This document shows, in pieces, positions 17,581-26,761 of a DNA stretch of 64,000 nt (positions are counted from its first letter, which is position 1; each line of letters starts with the position of its first letter). This DNA comes from Marinomonas hwangdonensis (GTDB lineage Bacteria > Pseudomonadota > Gammaproteobacteria > Pseudomonadales > Marinomonadaceae). Under the pieces are notes generated by a model. The model saw nothing but the letters and a program-made list of their open reading frames with translations, ran no database searches and was not told the origin of the DNA. Location: contig NZ_RIZG01000006.1 of assembly GCF_003721245.1 (NCBI RefSeq), positions 62,001-126,000 on the forward strand, in the 5' to 3' direction. The translations under genes were made by a program, and so were the position numbers.

Positions 17581-18603
17581 ATGAGCTGGACAGAAGACGA
17601 AGATCAACAGAAATCCCTTGAAAAAAAGCATGAGACAGCGGAATCGTGTACAGAAAACGCGAAAGATTTAGAACGACTTGATCCAAATAAAGAGATTTGG
17701 GCATTACTGGAAAAAACGCTCAATGACAATTTAATTGAAAAACGACGCGCTAGACGCTGGAAGATATTCTTTCGCTTTACAACGTTAGCAATTTTTTTAG
17801 CCGTTATCGGTGGCTGGTTTGCAAAATCCAATTTCCAAGATGTCAGCTTAGAAGGTGATGTGGTGGCCATGATTCCTATGCGAGGTGTGATCGGCGCCGA
17901 TAGCGAGATTGAATCCTCCGAATTTGTTGGTTTGTTGGATGCCGCTTACCAAAACTCCCGTTTAAAAGGCGTCGTGATTGAAATGAGCAGCCCGGGGGGA
18001 AGCCCCGTCCATTCTGGCATAATTTATGATGCCATTCGTGCCAAAAAGCAAAGCTATCCTGATATTCCAGTGTTCGTGGTGATTGAAGATATGGCGGCAT
18101 CAGGGGGCTATTACATTGCTTCCGCTGCCAGTGAGATCTACGCGGACAAAGCCAGCTTAGTTGGCTCAATTGGAGTGATTTCATCTGGTTTTGATGCCAG
18201 TAATTTGCTCGAAAAAATTGGAGTAGAACGACGTACGTTTACAGCGGGTCGCAACAAAGCCTTTTTGGATCCGTTTGCACCAATGACCGAAGAGGCGAAA
18301 ACCAAATGGCAGGCGGTGCTAGACGAAACCCATCAGCAATTTATTGACGCCGTAAAAGAAGGTCGAGGGGACAGGCTCATTATCACCGAAGATGTTTTCT
18401 CTGGTATGGTATTTACCGGCTCACAGGCCGCAAAGATCGGCTTGATTGATGGCTTAGCGAGTGTCAACGACATCTTAAATACGCGATTTCCCAACGCTGA
18501 GCCTCTTTTCTACGAGCCCAAGCAAGACTCTTGGAAGGAACTGGCGAAAGAGCTTGGTGTGGAAGTAGCGACAAAAGTTCTTAACCGTACCAATCTTCAA
18601 TAA
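17581..18603 (+). CDS. sppA: Signal peptide peptidase SppA, S49 family
   Basis: A 340-residue short-form S49 protease. A charged cytoplasmic N-terminus of about 60 residues is followed by one membrane segment (about 62-80) and the catalytic domain. The nucleophile is S174 in MAASGGYY and the general-base lysine is K226 in GRNKAFLDPF; the oxyanion block SSPGGSP precedes them. It cleaves leftover signal peptides and possibly other small membrane substrates. It is the second gene of a pair with the HAD phosphatase and ends at a strong terminator. Confidence 0.93.
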   Translation: MSWTEDEDQQKSLEKKHETAESCTENAKDLERLDPNKEIWALLEKTLNDNLIEKRRARRWKIFFRFTTLAIFLAVIGGWFAKSNFQDVSLEGDVVAMIPMRGVIGADSEIESSEFVGLLDAAYQNSRLKGVVIEMSSPGGSPVHSGIIYDAIRAKKQSYPDIPVFVVIEDMAASGGYYIASAASEIYADKASLVGSIGVISSGFDASNLLEKIGVERRTFTAGRNKAFLDPFAPMTEEAKTKWQAVLDETHQQFIDAVKEGRGDRLIITEDVFSGMVFTGSQAAKIGLIDGLASVNDILNTRFPNAEPLFYEPKQDSWKELAKELGVEVATKVLNRTNLQ

Positions 18604-18622
18604 TATGCCATTCATATAAATC

Positions 18623-18643
18623 AGCCCCTTCGGGGGCTTTTTT
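18623..18643 (+). terminator. Rho-independent terminator after sppA
   Basis: AGCCCC, a TTCG tetraloop, GGGGCT, then a T-run. A very typical intrinsic terminator. Confidence 0.92.
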
Positions 18644-18789
18644 ATTGCCAAAAATAACCAGGATTCAGCACTGAGCTTTAATAGGTCATCAAGCTACAAA
18701 GGTTGCATCCTATGAAATATAAAATATATTTGATAATATAAATACATATTTTATTTAATTCGCTTTTTATTACTTAATGGATACCCATC

Positions 18790-19554
18790 ATGGCTCGCAA
18801 AGCAAACATAGCAAGAGAAGAAATCCACCAAGCCTGCTGGCTGTTATTAGAACAAAATAGCTTTCCCAATATCCCACGCTTGGCAGAGCATTTTTTGCAA
18901 CAAGATGGTCGTCGTTGCTCCAATACCACCCTAATGAATGCCATCGCGGAATGGGAAGACACATACAAAGAATATCAACAACACCAATTAAAAGAGTTAA
19001 ACGATGTTCTCGGACCGGTTTTTAAGCGTTTTTCACGAGAAGTGACTCAACAACTTGGGCAATTATTGGATGAAAAAACGACAGAAATAGAGCAACACCA
19101 ACTACGTAAGCAAGAGGCAACACAAAGCGGCTACCTCTCCTTATCATCAGCACTAATCGATCTGCAAACCGCCCATGATACATTGACGATAGAGTGTCAA
19201 AAAAGAACAGAAGAAGCCGAACACCTGAAGCAAAAATGGGTGTTTTGTGAACAAAGATACCAAGAGGTGATGGCGCAAAATGCGGTGTTAACCTGTCAAG
19301 TCCAGCAAGCACAAAAAGACAACTCTGAGCTACGTCTCAACCTCGCTCAAAAAGAAGTAGACTTAGCCAAACAAGACAATGAACTAGCATTGATAAAAGA
19401 AGAATACACAAGGCTCGCGGCAGAACTCATCGATCGTCAAAATGAGCAACGCGTGGATGAGAATACAAAATGGCAAGAAATGTCAAAAAAACTTGAGGAA
19501 ATCACTCACTCAGTGAAAACCTTACAACGCAAAGATAGAGGCTCGAAACAATAA
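18790..19554 (+). CDS. KfrA-like DNA-binding coiled-coil protein
   Basis: A 254-residue protein. The N-terminal 60 residues look like the KfrA_N helix-turn-helix domain (EIHQACWLLLEQN, then TTLMNAIAEWED). The rest is a long coiled coil with heptads rich in E, K, Q and L. KfrA proteins are known from plasmids as autoregulated, partition-linked DNA binders; chromosomal homologues exist but have no clear role. The upstream 70 bases are very AT-rich, a plausible operator region. The gene stands alone between sppA and prmB. Confidence 0.72.
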   Translation: MARKANIAREEIHQACWLLLEQNSFPNIPRLAEHFLQQDGRRCSNTTLMNAIAEWEDTYKEYQQHQLKELNDVLGPVFKRFSREVTQQLGQLLDEKTTEIEQHQLRKQEATQSGYLSLSSALIDLQTAHDTLTIECQKRTEEAEHLKQKWVFCEQRYQEVMAQNAVLTCQVQQAQKDNSELRLNLAQKEVDLAKQDNELALIKEEYTRLAAELIDRQNEQRVDENTKWQEMSKKLEEITHSVKTLQRKDRGSKQ

Positions 19555-19607
19555 CCGTTATAATGCCTTACTCGCTGTATTTGCGCATTCATTATTAAGA
19601 AGAGAAG

Positions 19608-20522
19608 ATGAGCAACAAACAATCCGCTATTCGTGATTTAAACACCATCAAAGACTTCATTCGCTGGACCTTTAGTCGTTTTCAACGGTCGGACTTGTTT
19701 TACGGTCACGGCACAGATAATCCCTGGGACGAATCCGTTCACCTTGTCATGGGGGCATTAAAGCTTTCGCTCGACTTTGATCGCGATATGTTAGATTGCG
19801 CACTGACCTATGATGAAAAGAAGCATATTCTTAAATTAGTACAAACGCGCATTACCAAACGTGAGCCGCTACCATACTTGTTGGGCGAAGCTTGGTTTAT
19901 GGGGCTACCTTTCAAAGTCACCAAAGATACACTTATCCCGCGTTCTCCAATTATTTCTTTGCTAAGAAGTGAATTTTCACCTTGGCTGAAGAATTATCCA
20001 TCCCACATCTTAGATATGTGCACAGGGTCAGGGTGTTTGGGGATTGCGGCGGCACTGGTTTTTGAAGAGGCCGATGTCGATATTTCAGATATCAGTGAAG
20101 CCGCATTGTTGGTCGCTAATGAAAACATCGCTCGCCATCAATTAGAAGACCGAGTTCATGCTATTCATTCTGATATGTTTAAAAGCCTAACGGGCAAGCA
20201 ATACGATCTGATTATTTGTAATCCCCCTTATGTTGATGCGGATGATTTCCAGAATGCACCAGCAGAATTTCATAATGAACCTGAATTAGCCTTAACATCC
20301 GGTGAAGATGGACTTAATTTCACCCACGAATTTTTAGCCCAAGCCGCGCATTATCTGCAAGATGACGGTATATTAGTATACGAAGTAGGAAACACCGAGG
20401 TCACTTTACAAGCCGCTTACCCTAGCATTCCATTTATGTGGGTAGAATTAGAGCAGGGTGGCAATGGCGTTTTTATCCTAACGAAAGAACAACTTAGTGA
20501 ACTATTACAAGAGCAGAAATAA
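19608..20522 (+). CDS. prmB: Ribosomal protein L3 glutamine methyltransferase PrmB
   Basis: A 304-residue class I AdoMet-dependent methyltransferase. The SAM loop is LDMCTGSGCLGIAAA and the glutamine-binding NPPY motif is at residues 205-208. The long N-terminal helical part (RWTFSRFQRSDLFYGHGTDN) separates PrmB from the release-factor enzyme PrmC. It methylates one glutamine of ribosomal protein L3. aroC starts three bases after the stop; prmB-aroC is a widespread gammaproteobacterial pair. Confidence 0.95.
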   Translation: MSNKQSAIRDLNTIKDFIRWTFSRFQRSDLFYGHGTDNPWDESVHLVMGALKLSLDFDRDMLDCALTYDEKKHILKLVQTRITKREPLPYLLGEAWFMGLPFKVTKDTLIPRSPIISLLRSEFSPWLKNYPSHILDMCTGSGCLGIAAALVFEEADVDISDISEAALLVANENIARHQLEDRVHAIHSDMFKSLTGKQYDLIICNPPYVDADDFQNAPAEFHNEPELALTSGEDGLNFTHEFLAQAAHYLQDDGILVYEVGNTEVTLQAAYPSIPFMWVELEQGGNGVFILTKEQLSELLQEQK

Positions 20523-20525
20523 ATT

Positions 20526-21623
20526 ATGTCTGGTAATACATTTGGAACACTTTTAAAAGTCACCACCTTTGGTGAAAGTCATGGTCTTGCGCTTGGTGCC
20601 ATTATTGATGGTTGCCCACCAGGGATTGAGCTTTGCGAAGCGGATTTACAGCGTGATTTAGATCTACGCAAACCCGGCACATCGAAACACACAACACAAC
20701 GTCGTGAAGCTGACGAAGTCAAAATCATGTCTGGTGTTTTTGAAGGCAAAACCACGGGGACACCGATTGGTTTAATAATCGAAAATACCGATCAGCGCTC
20801 AAAAGATTACGGCAATATAGCGGAGACTTTCCGTCCTGCCCATGCTGATTACACTTACGACCAAAAATACGGCTTCCGCGATTATCGTGGGGGCGGTCGT
20901 TCATCCGCTCGGGAAACAGCGATGCGCGTAGCCGCTGGTGCCATTGCCAAGAAATACTTGAAGCAACAATTTGGTATCGAAATCCAAGGTTTCTTGTCAC
21001 AACTTGGCCCAATTAAATTGGAAGTCAAAGATTTAAGCCAAGTCTACGAAAATAGCTTTTTTAGCCCTGATCCAGATGCGATTCCACAGCTTGAAGAATA
21101 CATGACGGCGCTACGTCGTGAAGGTGATTCAGTGGGTGCGAAGATTACGGTTATTGCTAAGAACCTAATGCCAGGTTTAGGTGAGCCAGTATTTGACCGT
21201 CTAGATGCAGACATCGCCAAAGCCATTATGAGTATTAACGCTGTAAAAGGCGTTGAAATTGGTGATGGTTTTGACGTTGTTGAACAAAAAGGCAGCCAAC
21301 ATCGCGACGAAATGACACCAGAAGGGTTTCTCAGTAATCACGCAGGTGGTGTACTGGGTGGCATTTCATCTGGGCAAGATATTGTGGTTCACATGGCATT
21401 AAAACCAACATCAAGCATTACCATCCCTGGTAAAAGTATTGACCGTGCCGGCAACCCTATAGAAGTCATTACCAAAGGCCGACATGATCCTTGTGTTGGC
21501 ATTCGCGCAACGCCTATTGCCGAAGCAATGTTAGCGTTAACCATCATGGATCATTTGCTCAGACATCGAGCGCAAAATGCCGATGTTGTTTGCCCAACGC
21601 CCATCATTAAAGGGCAAGCTTAA
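20526..21623 (+). CDS. aroC: Chorismate synthase
   Basis: A 365-residue chorismate synthase, the last step of the shikimate pathway; it needs reduced FMN. Family signatures are visible: [18 protein letters not shown] near the start, [20 protein letters not shown] in the middle and the histidine block [11 protein letters not shown] near the end. Full length for the bacterial family. It is coupled to prmB and followed by a strong terminator. Confidence 0.98.
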   Translation: MSGNTFGTLLKVTTFGESHGLALGAIIDGCPPGIELCEADLQRDLDLRKPGTSKHTTQRREADEVKIMSGVFEGKTTGTPIGLIIENTDQRSKDYGNIAETFRPAHADYTYDQKYGFRDYRGGGRSSARETAMRVAAGAIAKKYLKQQFGIEIQGFLSQLGPIKLEVKDLSQVYENSFFSPDPDAIPQLEEYMTALRREGDSVGAKITVIAKNLMPGLGEPVFDRLDADIAKAIMSINAVKGVEIGDGFDVVEQKGSQHRDEMTPEGFLSNHAGGVLGGISSGQDIVVHMALKPTSSITIPGKSIDRAGNPIEVITKGRHDPCVGIRATPIAEAMLALTIMDHLLRHRAQNADVVCPTPIIKGQA

Positions 21624-21646
21624 CACACATACATTAGTGCTTTAAT

Positions 21647-21690
21647 AAGCCGCTATTGATCATTCTAGATGATAATAGCGGCTTTTTTAT
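21647..21690 (+). terminator. Rho-independent terminator after aroC
   Basis: An 11-base perfect stem (AAGCCGCTATT with AATAGCGGCTT), partly extendable inward, followed by a T-run. Confidence 0.9.
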
Positions 21691-21720
21691 TCATCTAAAG
21701 CCATCAACGAGATTGCCTAT

Positions 21721-22299
21721 ATGACCATGAAAGCAGACTCCACAGTCATCAGAATTTGTGTCGGATCCACTAATCCCGTCAAAGTGAATGCCGCAAAACA
21801 AGCCTTTTCCCAAACGTTTCCCAATTACATCATTCATTGCGAAGAGATGCATGCGCCATCGGGTGTTGCCGATCAACCGATGACAGAAGCAGACACTCGT
21901 CTTGGTGCACAAAACCGAGCGCGTTACTGTTTTGAACAGAATTATTTAGCTGATCATGGCAGTCAAAGTATGGATTTTTGTGTTGCTATGGAAGGAGGTG
22001 TTGATGAATTCGAGGAGGGCGCAGCAACATTTGCGTATGTCGCGATTGTAAATAGTGACGGGGATTTAATGTCGGGCCGCTCAGCAAACTTGCCTTTACC
22101 TTCGAAAGTGTACGCGCACCTGTTAGCTGGTGAAGAGCTTGGTGTAGTCATGGACGCGCTATTCAATACCAACAACATTCGACAAAAAGGCGGAGCGATA
22201 GGGCTATTAACGAATCATGCCGCCACACGGGAAAGTATCTATACACAGGCTTTAATACTGGCATTAGCGCCAGCATTACACCCACAACATTACCTTTAA
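21721..22299 (+). CDS. yjjX: Inosine/xanthosine triphosphatase YjjX
   Basis: A 192-residue NTPase of the YjjX/DUF84 family. The N-terminal GSTNPVKVNAAKQAF block, the GVADQPMTEADTRLGAQNRA block and EGGVDEFE are family signatures. It hydrolyses ITP and XTP and so keeps damaged purines out of nucleic acids. yjjG follows at 25 bases; both have nucleotide-cleansing roles. Confidence 0.92.
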   Translation: MTMKADSTVIRICVGSTNPVKVNAAKQAFSQTFPNYIIHCEEMHAPSGVADQPMTEADTRLGAQNRARYCFEQNYLADHGSQSMDFCVAMEGGVDEFEEGAATFAYVAIVNSDGDLMSGRSANLPLPSKVYAHLLAGEELGVVMDALFNTNNIRQKGGAIGLLTNHAATRESIYTQALILALAPALHPQHYL

Positions 22300-22323
22300 A
22301 TTTTCAAAATGTGCAGTTAAACA

Positions 22324-23001
22324 ATGAAATATCAATGGACCCTATTTGACGCGGACGAAACACTTTTCCATTTCGACAACCTTGCTGGCCTAAAACACAT
22401 GTTTGCTCAACATAGTATACATTTTGAGCAAAACGACTTTGATGAGTATCAAGTCGTTAATAAACAGCTCTGGATAGACTATCAAAACGGCCAAATCAGT
22501 GCCGAGCAGTTACAAACACGCCGCTTTGCACTGTGGAGCGAACGATTATCCATCAGCACAAAAGAGCTGAATAAGCAGTTTTTAGATGCCATGGCGGATA
22601 TCTGTAAAACCATACCAGGCGCTGTTGAGCTTGTGACACATTTGCATGCAAACAAAGTAAATATGGGCATCATTACCAATGGTTTTGCTCAATTGCAGAC
22701 CGTGCGTTTAGAGCGTACAGGATTTTTACCGTATTTTTCACCCGTTGTGATTTCCGAGCTCGTTGGTGTAGCCAAGCCACATCCAAGTATTTTTCAATAC
22801 GCATTAGAGCAAATGGGATCCCCAGATAAAAATCAGGTATTGATGGTCGGCGACACGTTAGAATCGGACATTCTTGGTGGCAACAACTTTGGCTTCGATA
22901 CATGCTGGCTCAATCGCCACAACAAAACACACACAGAAGAGATTCGACCCACATACCAAGTCAATTCACTGATTGAATTATTGGAACGATTTAAAGCTTA
23001 A
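22324..23001 (+). CDS. yjjG: Pyrimidine 5'-nucleotidase YjjG (HAD family)
   Basis: A 225-residue HAD hydrolase. The motif I block is FDADETLFHFDN (D9, D11); motif II lies in GIITNG; the lysine is in AKPHPSIF; the acidic motif is VGDTLESDILGG. The NKQLWIDYQNG block closely matches E. coli YjjG, which dephosphorylates non-canonical pyrimidine nucleotides. It pairs functionally with yjjX just upstream. Confidence 0.93.
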   Translation: MKYQWTLFDADETLFHFDNLAGLKHMFAQHSIHFEQNDFDEYQVVNKQLWIDYQNGQISAEQLQTRRFALWSERLSISTKELNKQFLDAMADICKTIPGAVELVTHLHANKVNMGIITNGFAQLQTVRLERTGFLPYFSPVVISELVGVAKPHPSIFQYALEQMGSPDKNQVLMVGDTLESDILGGNNFGFDTCWLNRHNKTHTEEIRPTYQVNSLIELLERFKA

Positions 23002-23035
23002 AATTAGGCCATAGCACGGCAATAACAGGCTTATC

Positions 23036-23071
23036 CACTATTTCCGATAATAACATTTATCGGAAATAGTG
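23036..23071. repeat. 15-base perfect inverted repeat
   Basis: The arms (CACTATTTCCGATAA-like, pairing from 23036 to 23071) are perfect, with a six-base loop. It follows yjjG but has no T-run, so it may be a weak terminator, an RNA-stabilising hairpin or a protein site. Confidence 0.55.
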
Positions 23072-23162
23072 TGGGTAAAATGACGTAAAAACACACCCTC
23101 TGATACTTATTTTATTGATTAGATACATGAATTGACTGCATTCATAATACATCTATAAAGGA

Positions 23163-23186
23163 CGAAACTGACTTAGTTCAGTTTCG
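23163..23186 (-). terminator. Hairpin after the universal stress protein gene
   Basis: A nine-base perfect stem (CGAAACTGA and complement) with a six-base loop, 16 bases after the usp stop on the minus strand. The following T-run is short, so this is only a probable terminator. Confidence 0.5.
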
Positions 23187-23201
23187 CCCTCAACAGAAAG
23201 A

Positions 23202-24053
23202 TTATCTTAAAACAATCAATGGGATTTGGCTGCTTTCGATCGTACGCAGCGTGTTGCTACCCAAAAAGAATTGACGAATTTTAGAGTGACCAAACGCGCC
23301 CATCACCATCAACTCTATATTGTTACGCATTTTATAATCGTCTAACGAGGCAAAGATCTCGCCTTCAATAAATTCCGCTTTCACGTCGAATCCTTGTTCA
23401 CGTAGACGCTGTGCTGTTTGTTGAAACTTTTGTTCAATTTCCGACTCGTTATTTTTAATGGTCACCAGATGACAAGTCATTCCATGCAATAAACCACCTG
23501 AAATAATACGTTCCACCGCCTTATCAGCCGTAGCGCGGCCATCATAGGCCAACATAAAGTTGGTTGGTGCTGCAAAATTTTTTGTGGCAATAAGCACTGG
23601 TGTGTGGACTTGGCGAATCAGGTGCTCAATGTGAGAACCTAACGCTTTAAAGTCTTGTTGATGCCCTTCTCCTGAACGTCCAACGACGATTAAGCGAGCT
23701 TCTTTTTCTAGCTCTATCAAAGCTTCAACAAAGTCACCATGACGCTGTTTCTGTACAACTGACTCACAACCTTGATCATGCGCCAATTGTGTGACATGTT
23801 CGAGCATACCCTTGCTTAACTGCAACGCTATTTTTCCACGTTGCTGATCTAGTGACGCCATTTCAGCCAATAAAGCGGAACGCGCACCTAAACCAATCGC
23901 ACCTGTTAGGTCATCTGCCCCATGTTGCTGTTGTCTTTCAATAGTGTGTAAAAACATTAGTGGTTTACTCAGCGCCTTAGACACCCAAACGCCTGCATGG
24001 CAAACATCATTGGATAATGCTGAACCATCGATACAGGCTATTATTTTTTCCAT
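23202..24053 (-). CDS. Tandem universal stress protein (UspA family)
   Basis: A 283-residue protein with two Usp domains. Both carry ATP-binding G-x2-G-x9-G(S) patterns: GRSGEG to ALGS in the first half and GAFGHS to LGSN near the C-terminus. I start it at 24053, where TAAGGAG lies just upstream; the frame runs open to 24146 but into the transporter gene. It lies ten bases after the SulP transporter gene, a pairing seen often, and may regulate the transporter or respond to stress. Confidence 0.9.
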   Translation of the reverse strand: MEKIIACIDGSALSNDVCHAGVWVSKALSKPLMFLHTIERQQQHGADDLTGAIGLGARSALLAEMASLDQQRGKIALQLSKGMLEHVTQLAHDQGCESVVQKQRHGDFVEALIELEKEARLIVVGRSGEGHQQDFKALGSHIEHLIRQVHTPVLIATKNFAAPTNFMLAYDGRATADKAVERIISGGLLHGMTCHLVTIKNNESEIEQKFQQTAQRLREQGFDVKAEFIEGEIFASLDDYKMRNNIELMVMGAFGHSKIRQFFLGSNTLRTIESSQIPLIVLR

Positions 24054-24063
24054 GTTTAACTCC

Positions 24064-25554
24064 TTAGTGTCCGCCCATGAGCTTTTCAACTTCTTTTGGA
24101 TCATTGTGCATTGCAAATTTATCCACGACGGTTTCAGTGGCCGCATTCATGCCCACCAGTTCTACTTCAGCACCTTCACGACGAAATTTAATGACCACCT
24201 TATCTAACGAGGAAATGGAAGTAATATCCCAAAAATGCGCATTCGTTAAATCAATAACCACTTTATCAACCGCTTCTTTAAAATCGAAGGATTCAACAAA
24301 GGCTTCTGAGGATGCAAAAAACACCTGACCAATTACACGGTATGTGCGCACAGACTGATCATCGCTTTGTTCTGCTTTTACGATCATAAAACGGCCAATT
24401 TTATTGGCAAAGAACAAGGTAGCTAACAAAACTCCGACGAATACACCCAATGCAAGATTATGAGTCCACACAACAATAACAACCGTTGTCACCATAACAA
24501 TATTAGTGGATAACGGGTGTTTTTTAAGGTTGGTAATGGAGCTCCAAGAAAAAGTACCGATTGACACCATGATCATCACCGCAACCAATGCGGCCATGGG
24601 GATTTGTTTTATCCACTCGCCCAGAAACACCACCATAATTAAAAGAAGTGTCCCTGCAATAAAGGTGGACAAGCGCCCTCTACCACCCGATTTTACGTTG
24701 ATAATCGATTGACCTATCATGGCACAACCCGCCATACCACCGAGTAAACCCGATCCTATATTAGCAATACCTTGTCCCTTGCATTCACGGTTACGATCAC
24801 TTTTTGTATCGGTCAAGTCATCGACAATGGACGCTGTCATCATGGATTCTAATAAGCCAACCACAGCTAAGCCAATAGAATAAGGTAAGATTATTAACAG
24901 AGTGTCTAGGTTTAAAGGCACGTCAGGCCACAAAAAAATTGGCAAAGTATCTGGTAATTCACCCATATCGCCAACGGTGCGAATATCTATTCCTGCTATC
25001 ATGGCGAAGGCCGTCAACACTACGATACACACCAAAGGTGAAGGCAAGGTTTTACCAATCACAGGCAGATAAGGAAAAAGATAAATAATGCCTAAGCCTG
25101 CTGCTGTCATAGCGTAAACGTGCCATGTCACATTGGTTAGCTCTGGTAATTGCGCCATAAAGATCAGTATCGCCAAAGCATTTACAAACCCTGTTACCAC
25201 AGAACGCGAGACAAACCGCATCAGACTGCCTAACTTTATGTAGCCAGCAATAATTTGAATCACACCAGTTAGTAAGGTCGCCGCTAACAAATATTCCAAG
25301 CCATGCTCTTTTACCAAAGTCACCATAAGCAAAGCCATGGCGCCAGTAGCAGCCGAAATCATACCTGGACGCCCGCCAACAAAAGCAATAACGACAGCGA
25401 TACAAAAAGAGGCGTACAAGCCCACTTTTGGATCAACGCCGGCAATAATAGAGAACGCGATGGCTTCTGGAATTAGAGCCAAAGCCACGACAATACCAGC
25501 CAAAATATCTCCACGAATATTGGAGAACCATTCCATTTTCATTTTTTCGAGCAT
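24064..25554 (-). CDS. SulP-family anion transporter with STAS domain
   Basis: A 496-residue SLC26/SulP membrane protein. About 12-14 hydrophobic segments fill residues 12-400, with the family N-terminal motif [14 protein letters not shown], and a C-terminal STAS domain covers about 405-490. The substrate is not decidable from sequence: sulfate, bicarbonate (BicA-type) and dicarboxylates all occur in this family. The downstream usp gene points to a shared regulon. AGGTAACCT precedes the ATG. Confidence 0.9.
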   Translation of the reverse strand: MLEKMKMEWFSNIRGDILAGIVVALALIPEAIAFSIIAGVDPKVGLYASFCIAVVIAFVGGRPGMISAATGAMALLMVTLVKEHGLEYLLAATLLTGVIQIIAGYIKLGSLMRFVSRSVVTGFVNALAILIFMAQLPELTNVTWHVYAMTAAGLGIIYLFPYLPVIGKTLPSPLVCIVVLTAFAMIAGIDIRTVGDMGELPDTLPIFLWPDVPLNLDTLLIILPYSIGLAVVGLLESMMTASIVDDLTDTKSDRNRECKGQGIANIGSGLLGGMAGCAMIGQSIINVKSGGRGRLSTFIAGTLLLIMVVFLGEWIKQIPMAALVAVMIMVSIGTFSWSSITNLKKHPLSTNIVMVTTVVIVVWTHNLALGVFVGVLLATLFFANKIGRFMIVKAEQSDDQSVRTYRVIGQVFFASSEAFVESFDFKEAVDKVVIDLTNAHFWDITSISSLDKVVIKFRREGAEVELVGMNAATETVVDKFAMHNDPKEVEKLMGGH

Positions 25555-25896
25555 AGGTTACCTATATATGAGCACACCAACACAAGCACAATTGACGTGC
25601 AACGTTAGCATCATCCAGTTTAAGAAATTAAAATTACAAACTAAGCAGTACAGATTGGCGCATAAATGCCCACGTGTTGAAAATCATCGACAACAGTGTA
25701 AAGGATATTGTCTCATGGAAATGTGACGAAAAAAGCAGGGGAACTTAAGGTGGCGTAAGACGCAAAGTACATATCCTTATATGCAGCATTAATTAAGGTT
25801 GTCATCTTAGCAGAATATTGACACTAGTCAAATTAAGCACAAATCACCAAATTTGAAGCCAAAAAAAAGACGCCCTAAGACGTCTTTTCTATTTTT
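25555..25896. other. Gene-free stretch upstream of the SulP gene
   Basis: About 340 bases without a supported gene. It holds the leader of the transporter gene, a FNR-like dyad TTGAC-ACTA-GTCAA at 25818-25831 (arms perfect, one symmetric mismatch from the FNR consensus), and the terminator of tRNA-Ser. Confidence 0.6.
25863..25890 (-). terminator. Terminator of tRNA-Ser
   Basis: An eight-base stem (AAAAGACG and CGTCTTTT) with an eight-base loop, six bases after the tRNA end on the minus strand, followed by T. Confidence 0.82.
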
Positions 25897-25984
25897 TGGC
25901 GGTGAGCAAGAGATTCGAACTCTTGATGCCTTTCGACATACACGCTTTCCAGGCGTGCTCCTTCGGCCACTCGGACAGCTCACC
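25897..25984 (-). tRNA. tRNA-Ser (GGA)
   Basis: An 88-base class II tRNA with encoded CCA. The acceptor ends GGTGAGC and GCTCACC pair. The anticodon loop CCTGGAAAG gives GGA, reading UCC/UCU serine codons. The T arm has the GTTCGAATC core, and a long variable arm is present. Confidence 0.95.
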
Positions 25985-26020
25985 TAAACTTTTATTACGC
26001 TCTGCGTAAAATGTGCGCGT

Positions 26021-26049
26021 ATGATAGTTAGCGCGGTAAAAGATTGCAA
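26021..26049 (-). promoter_or_regulatory. Promoter of tRNA-Ser
   Basis: On the minus strand TTGCAA (26049-26044), a 17-base spacer and TATCAT (26026-26021), then a GC-rich discriminator ACGCGC. The tRNA starts about 37 bases further on. Confidence 0.7.
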
Positions 26050-26076
26050 GGTATTTTATAAAATTAATCTTAAAAA

Positions 26077-26652
26077 TTAATCTCTTACCCATTGTAGCAA
26101 TGGTTCTAGGTTAACTTCTTTTGCCGTTTGATCACAATCTAAGTTTTGCTCGTTCGTTCCAGCATAAATAAGGCCCACTATTTGATCGGATTCTTGCAAG
26201 GACAATAAAGTCTTTGTTTTTGAGGTATAACAAGCTGGACCACTGCGCCATATAGCCCCATAGCCAAGGGCGTTAAGACCAAGCAATACCTGTTGAGCCG
26301 CTGCAGAAACCGCCATTATTTGCTCAACAGCAGGGACTTTCGCATGTTTTGTAATATGGGCATAGACTAATAAAATCGCAGGCGCACGAAAAGCTTTCTT
26401 TGTAAAGGCAGGCTTTTTGTCCAAAGACATCGTAGGCACTTCATCTAGAGCATGTTGCCAATAAATTTCGCCTAATGCGTTGCGCCCTTCTCCTTCATAT
26501 ATGCAATAACGCCAAGGCTGAAGATTGCCATGATCAGCGGCCCGACAGGCCGCACTTAAAATGGCCTTCCAGTCATCTTCACTTGGTGCAGGGGCAACCA
26601 ACTTCGTTTGAGATCTGCGGTTGCGCATGAAGGTTATAAATTCAGCGTTCAT
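26077..26652 (-). CDS. Nitroreductase family protein (YdjA-like)
   Basis: A 191-residue short nitroreductase. The FMN-binding N-terminus FMRNRRSQTKL, the AADHGNLQPWRY block and the late GYGAIWRSGP segment match the YdjA subgroup. It is expected to reduce nitro or quinone substrates with NAD(P)H; the natural substrate is unknown. I start it at the ATG at 26652; a start eight codons upstream is possible. Its promoter region overlaps that of the divergent coiled-coil gene. Confidence 0.85.
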   Translation of the reverse strand: MNAEFITFMRNRRSQTKLVAPAPSEDDWKAILSAACRAADHGNLQPWRYCIYEGEGRNALGEIYWQHALDEVPTMSLDKKPAFTKKAFRAPAILLVYAHITKHAKVPAVEQIMAVSAAAQQVLLGLNALGYGAIWRSGPACYTSKTKTLLSLQESDQIVGLIYAGTNEQNLDCDQTAKEVNLEPLLQWVRD

Positions 26653-26701
26653 AAATATTAATCCAATTAAATACACGACAATCGTCTATTGATACTAAGT
26701 T

Positions 26702-26721
26702 TTGCTATAGTGGAATAGCAA
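26702..26721 (+). promoter_or_regulatory. Extended -10 promoter with a small dyad
   Basis: TGCTATAGT at 26703-26711 is an extended -10 element before the rightward gene. A perfect seven-base dyad (TTGCTAT and ATAGCAA, six-base spacer) overlaps it and could be an operator. Confidence 0.45.
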
Positions 26722-26761
26722 TAGTTATTCCTTTTTCAACTCCGTATTTTGGGAGCGAGTC

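Noticed and set aside
24054-24146. 31-residue extension of the universal stress protein
   Set aside because: It lies inside the SulP gene, and a strong ribosome-binding site stands before the ATG at 24053.
25337-25726. 129-residue plus-strand frame over the SulP gene start
   Set aside because: Antisense to a well-supported gene; its C-terminal part has random composition.
25889-26092. 67-residue reading frame on the minus strand
   Set aside because: It mostly translates tRNA-Ser and its leader.
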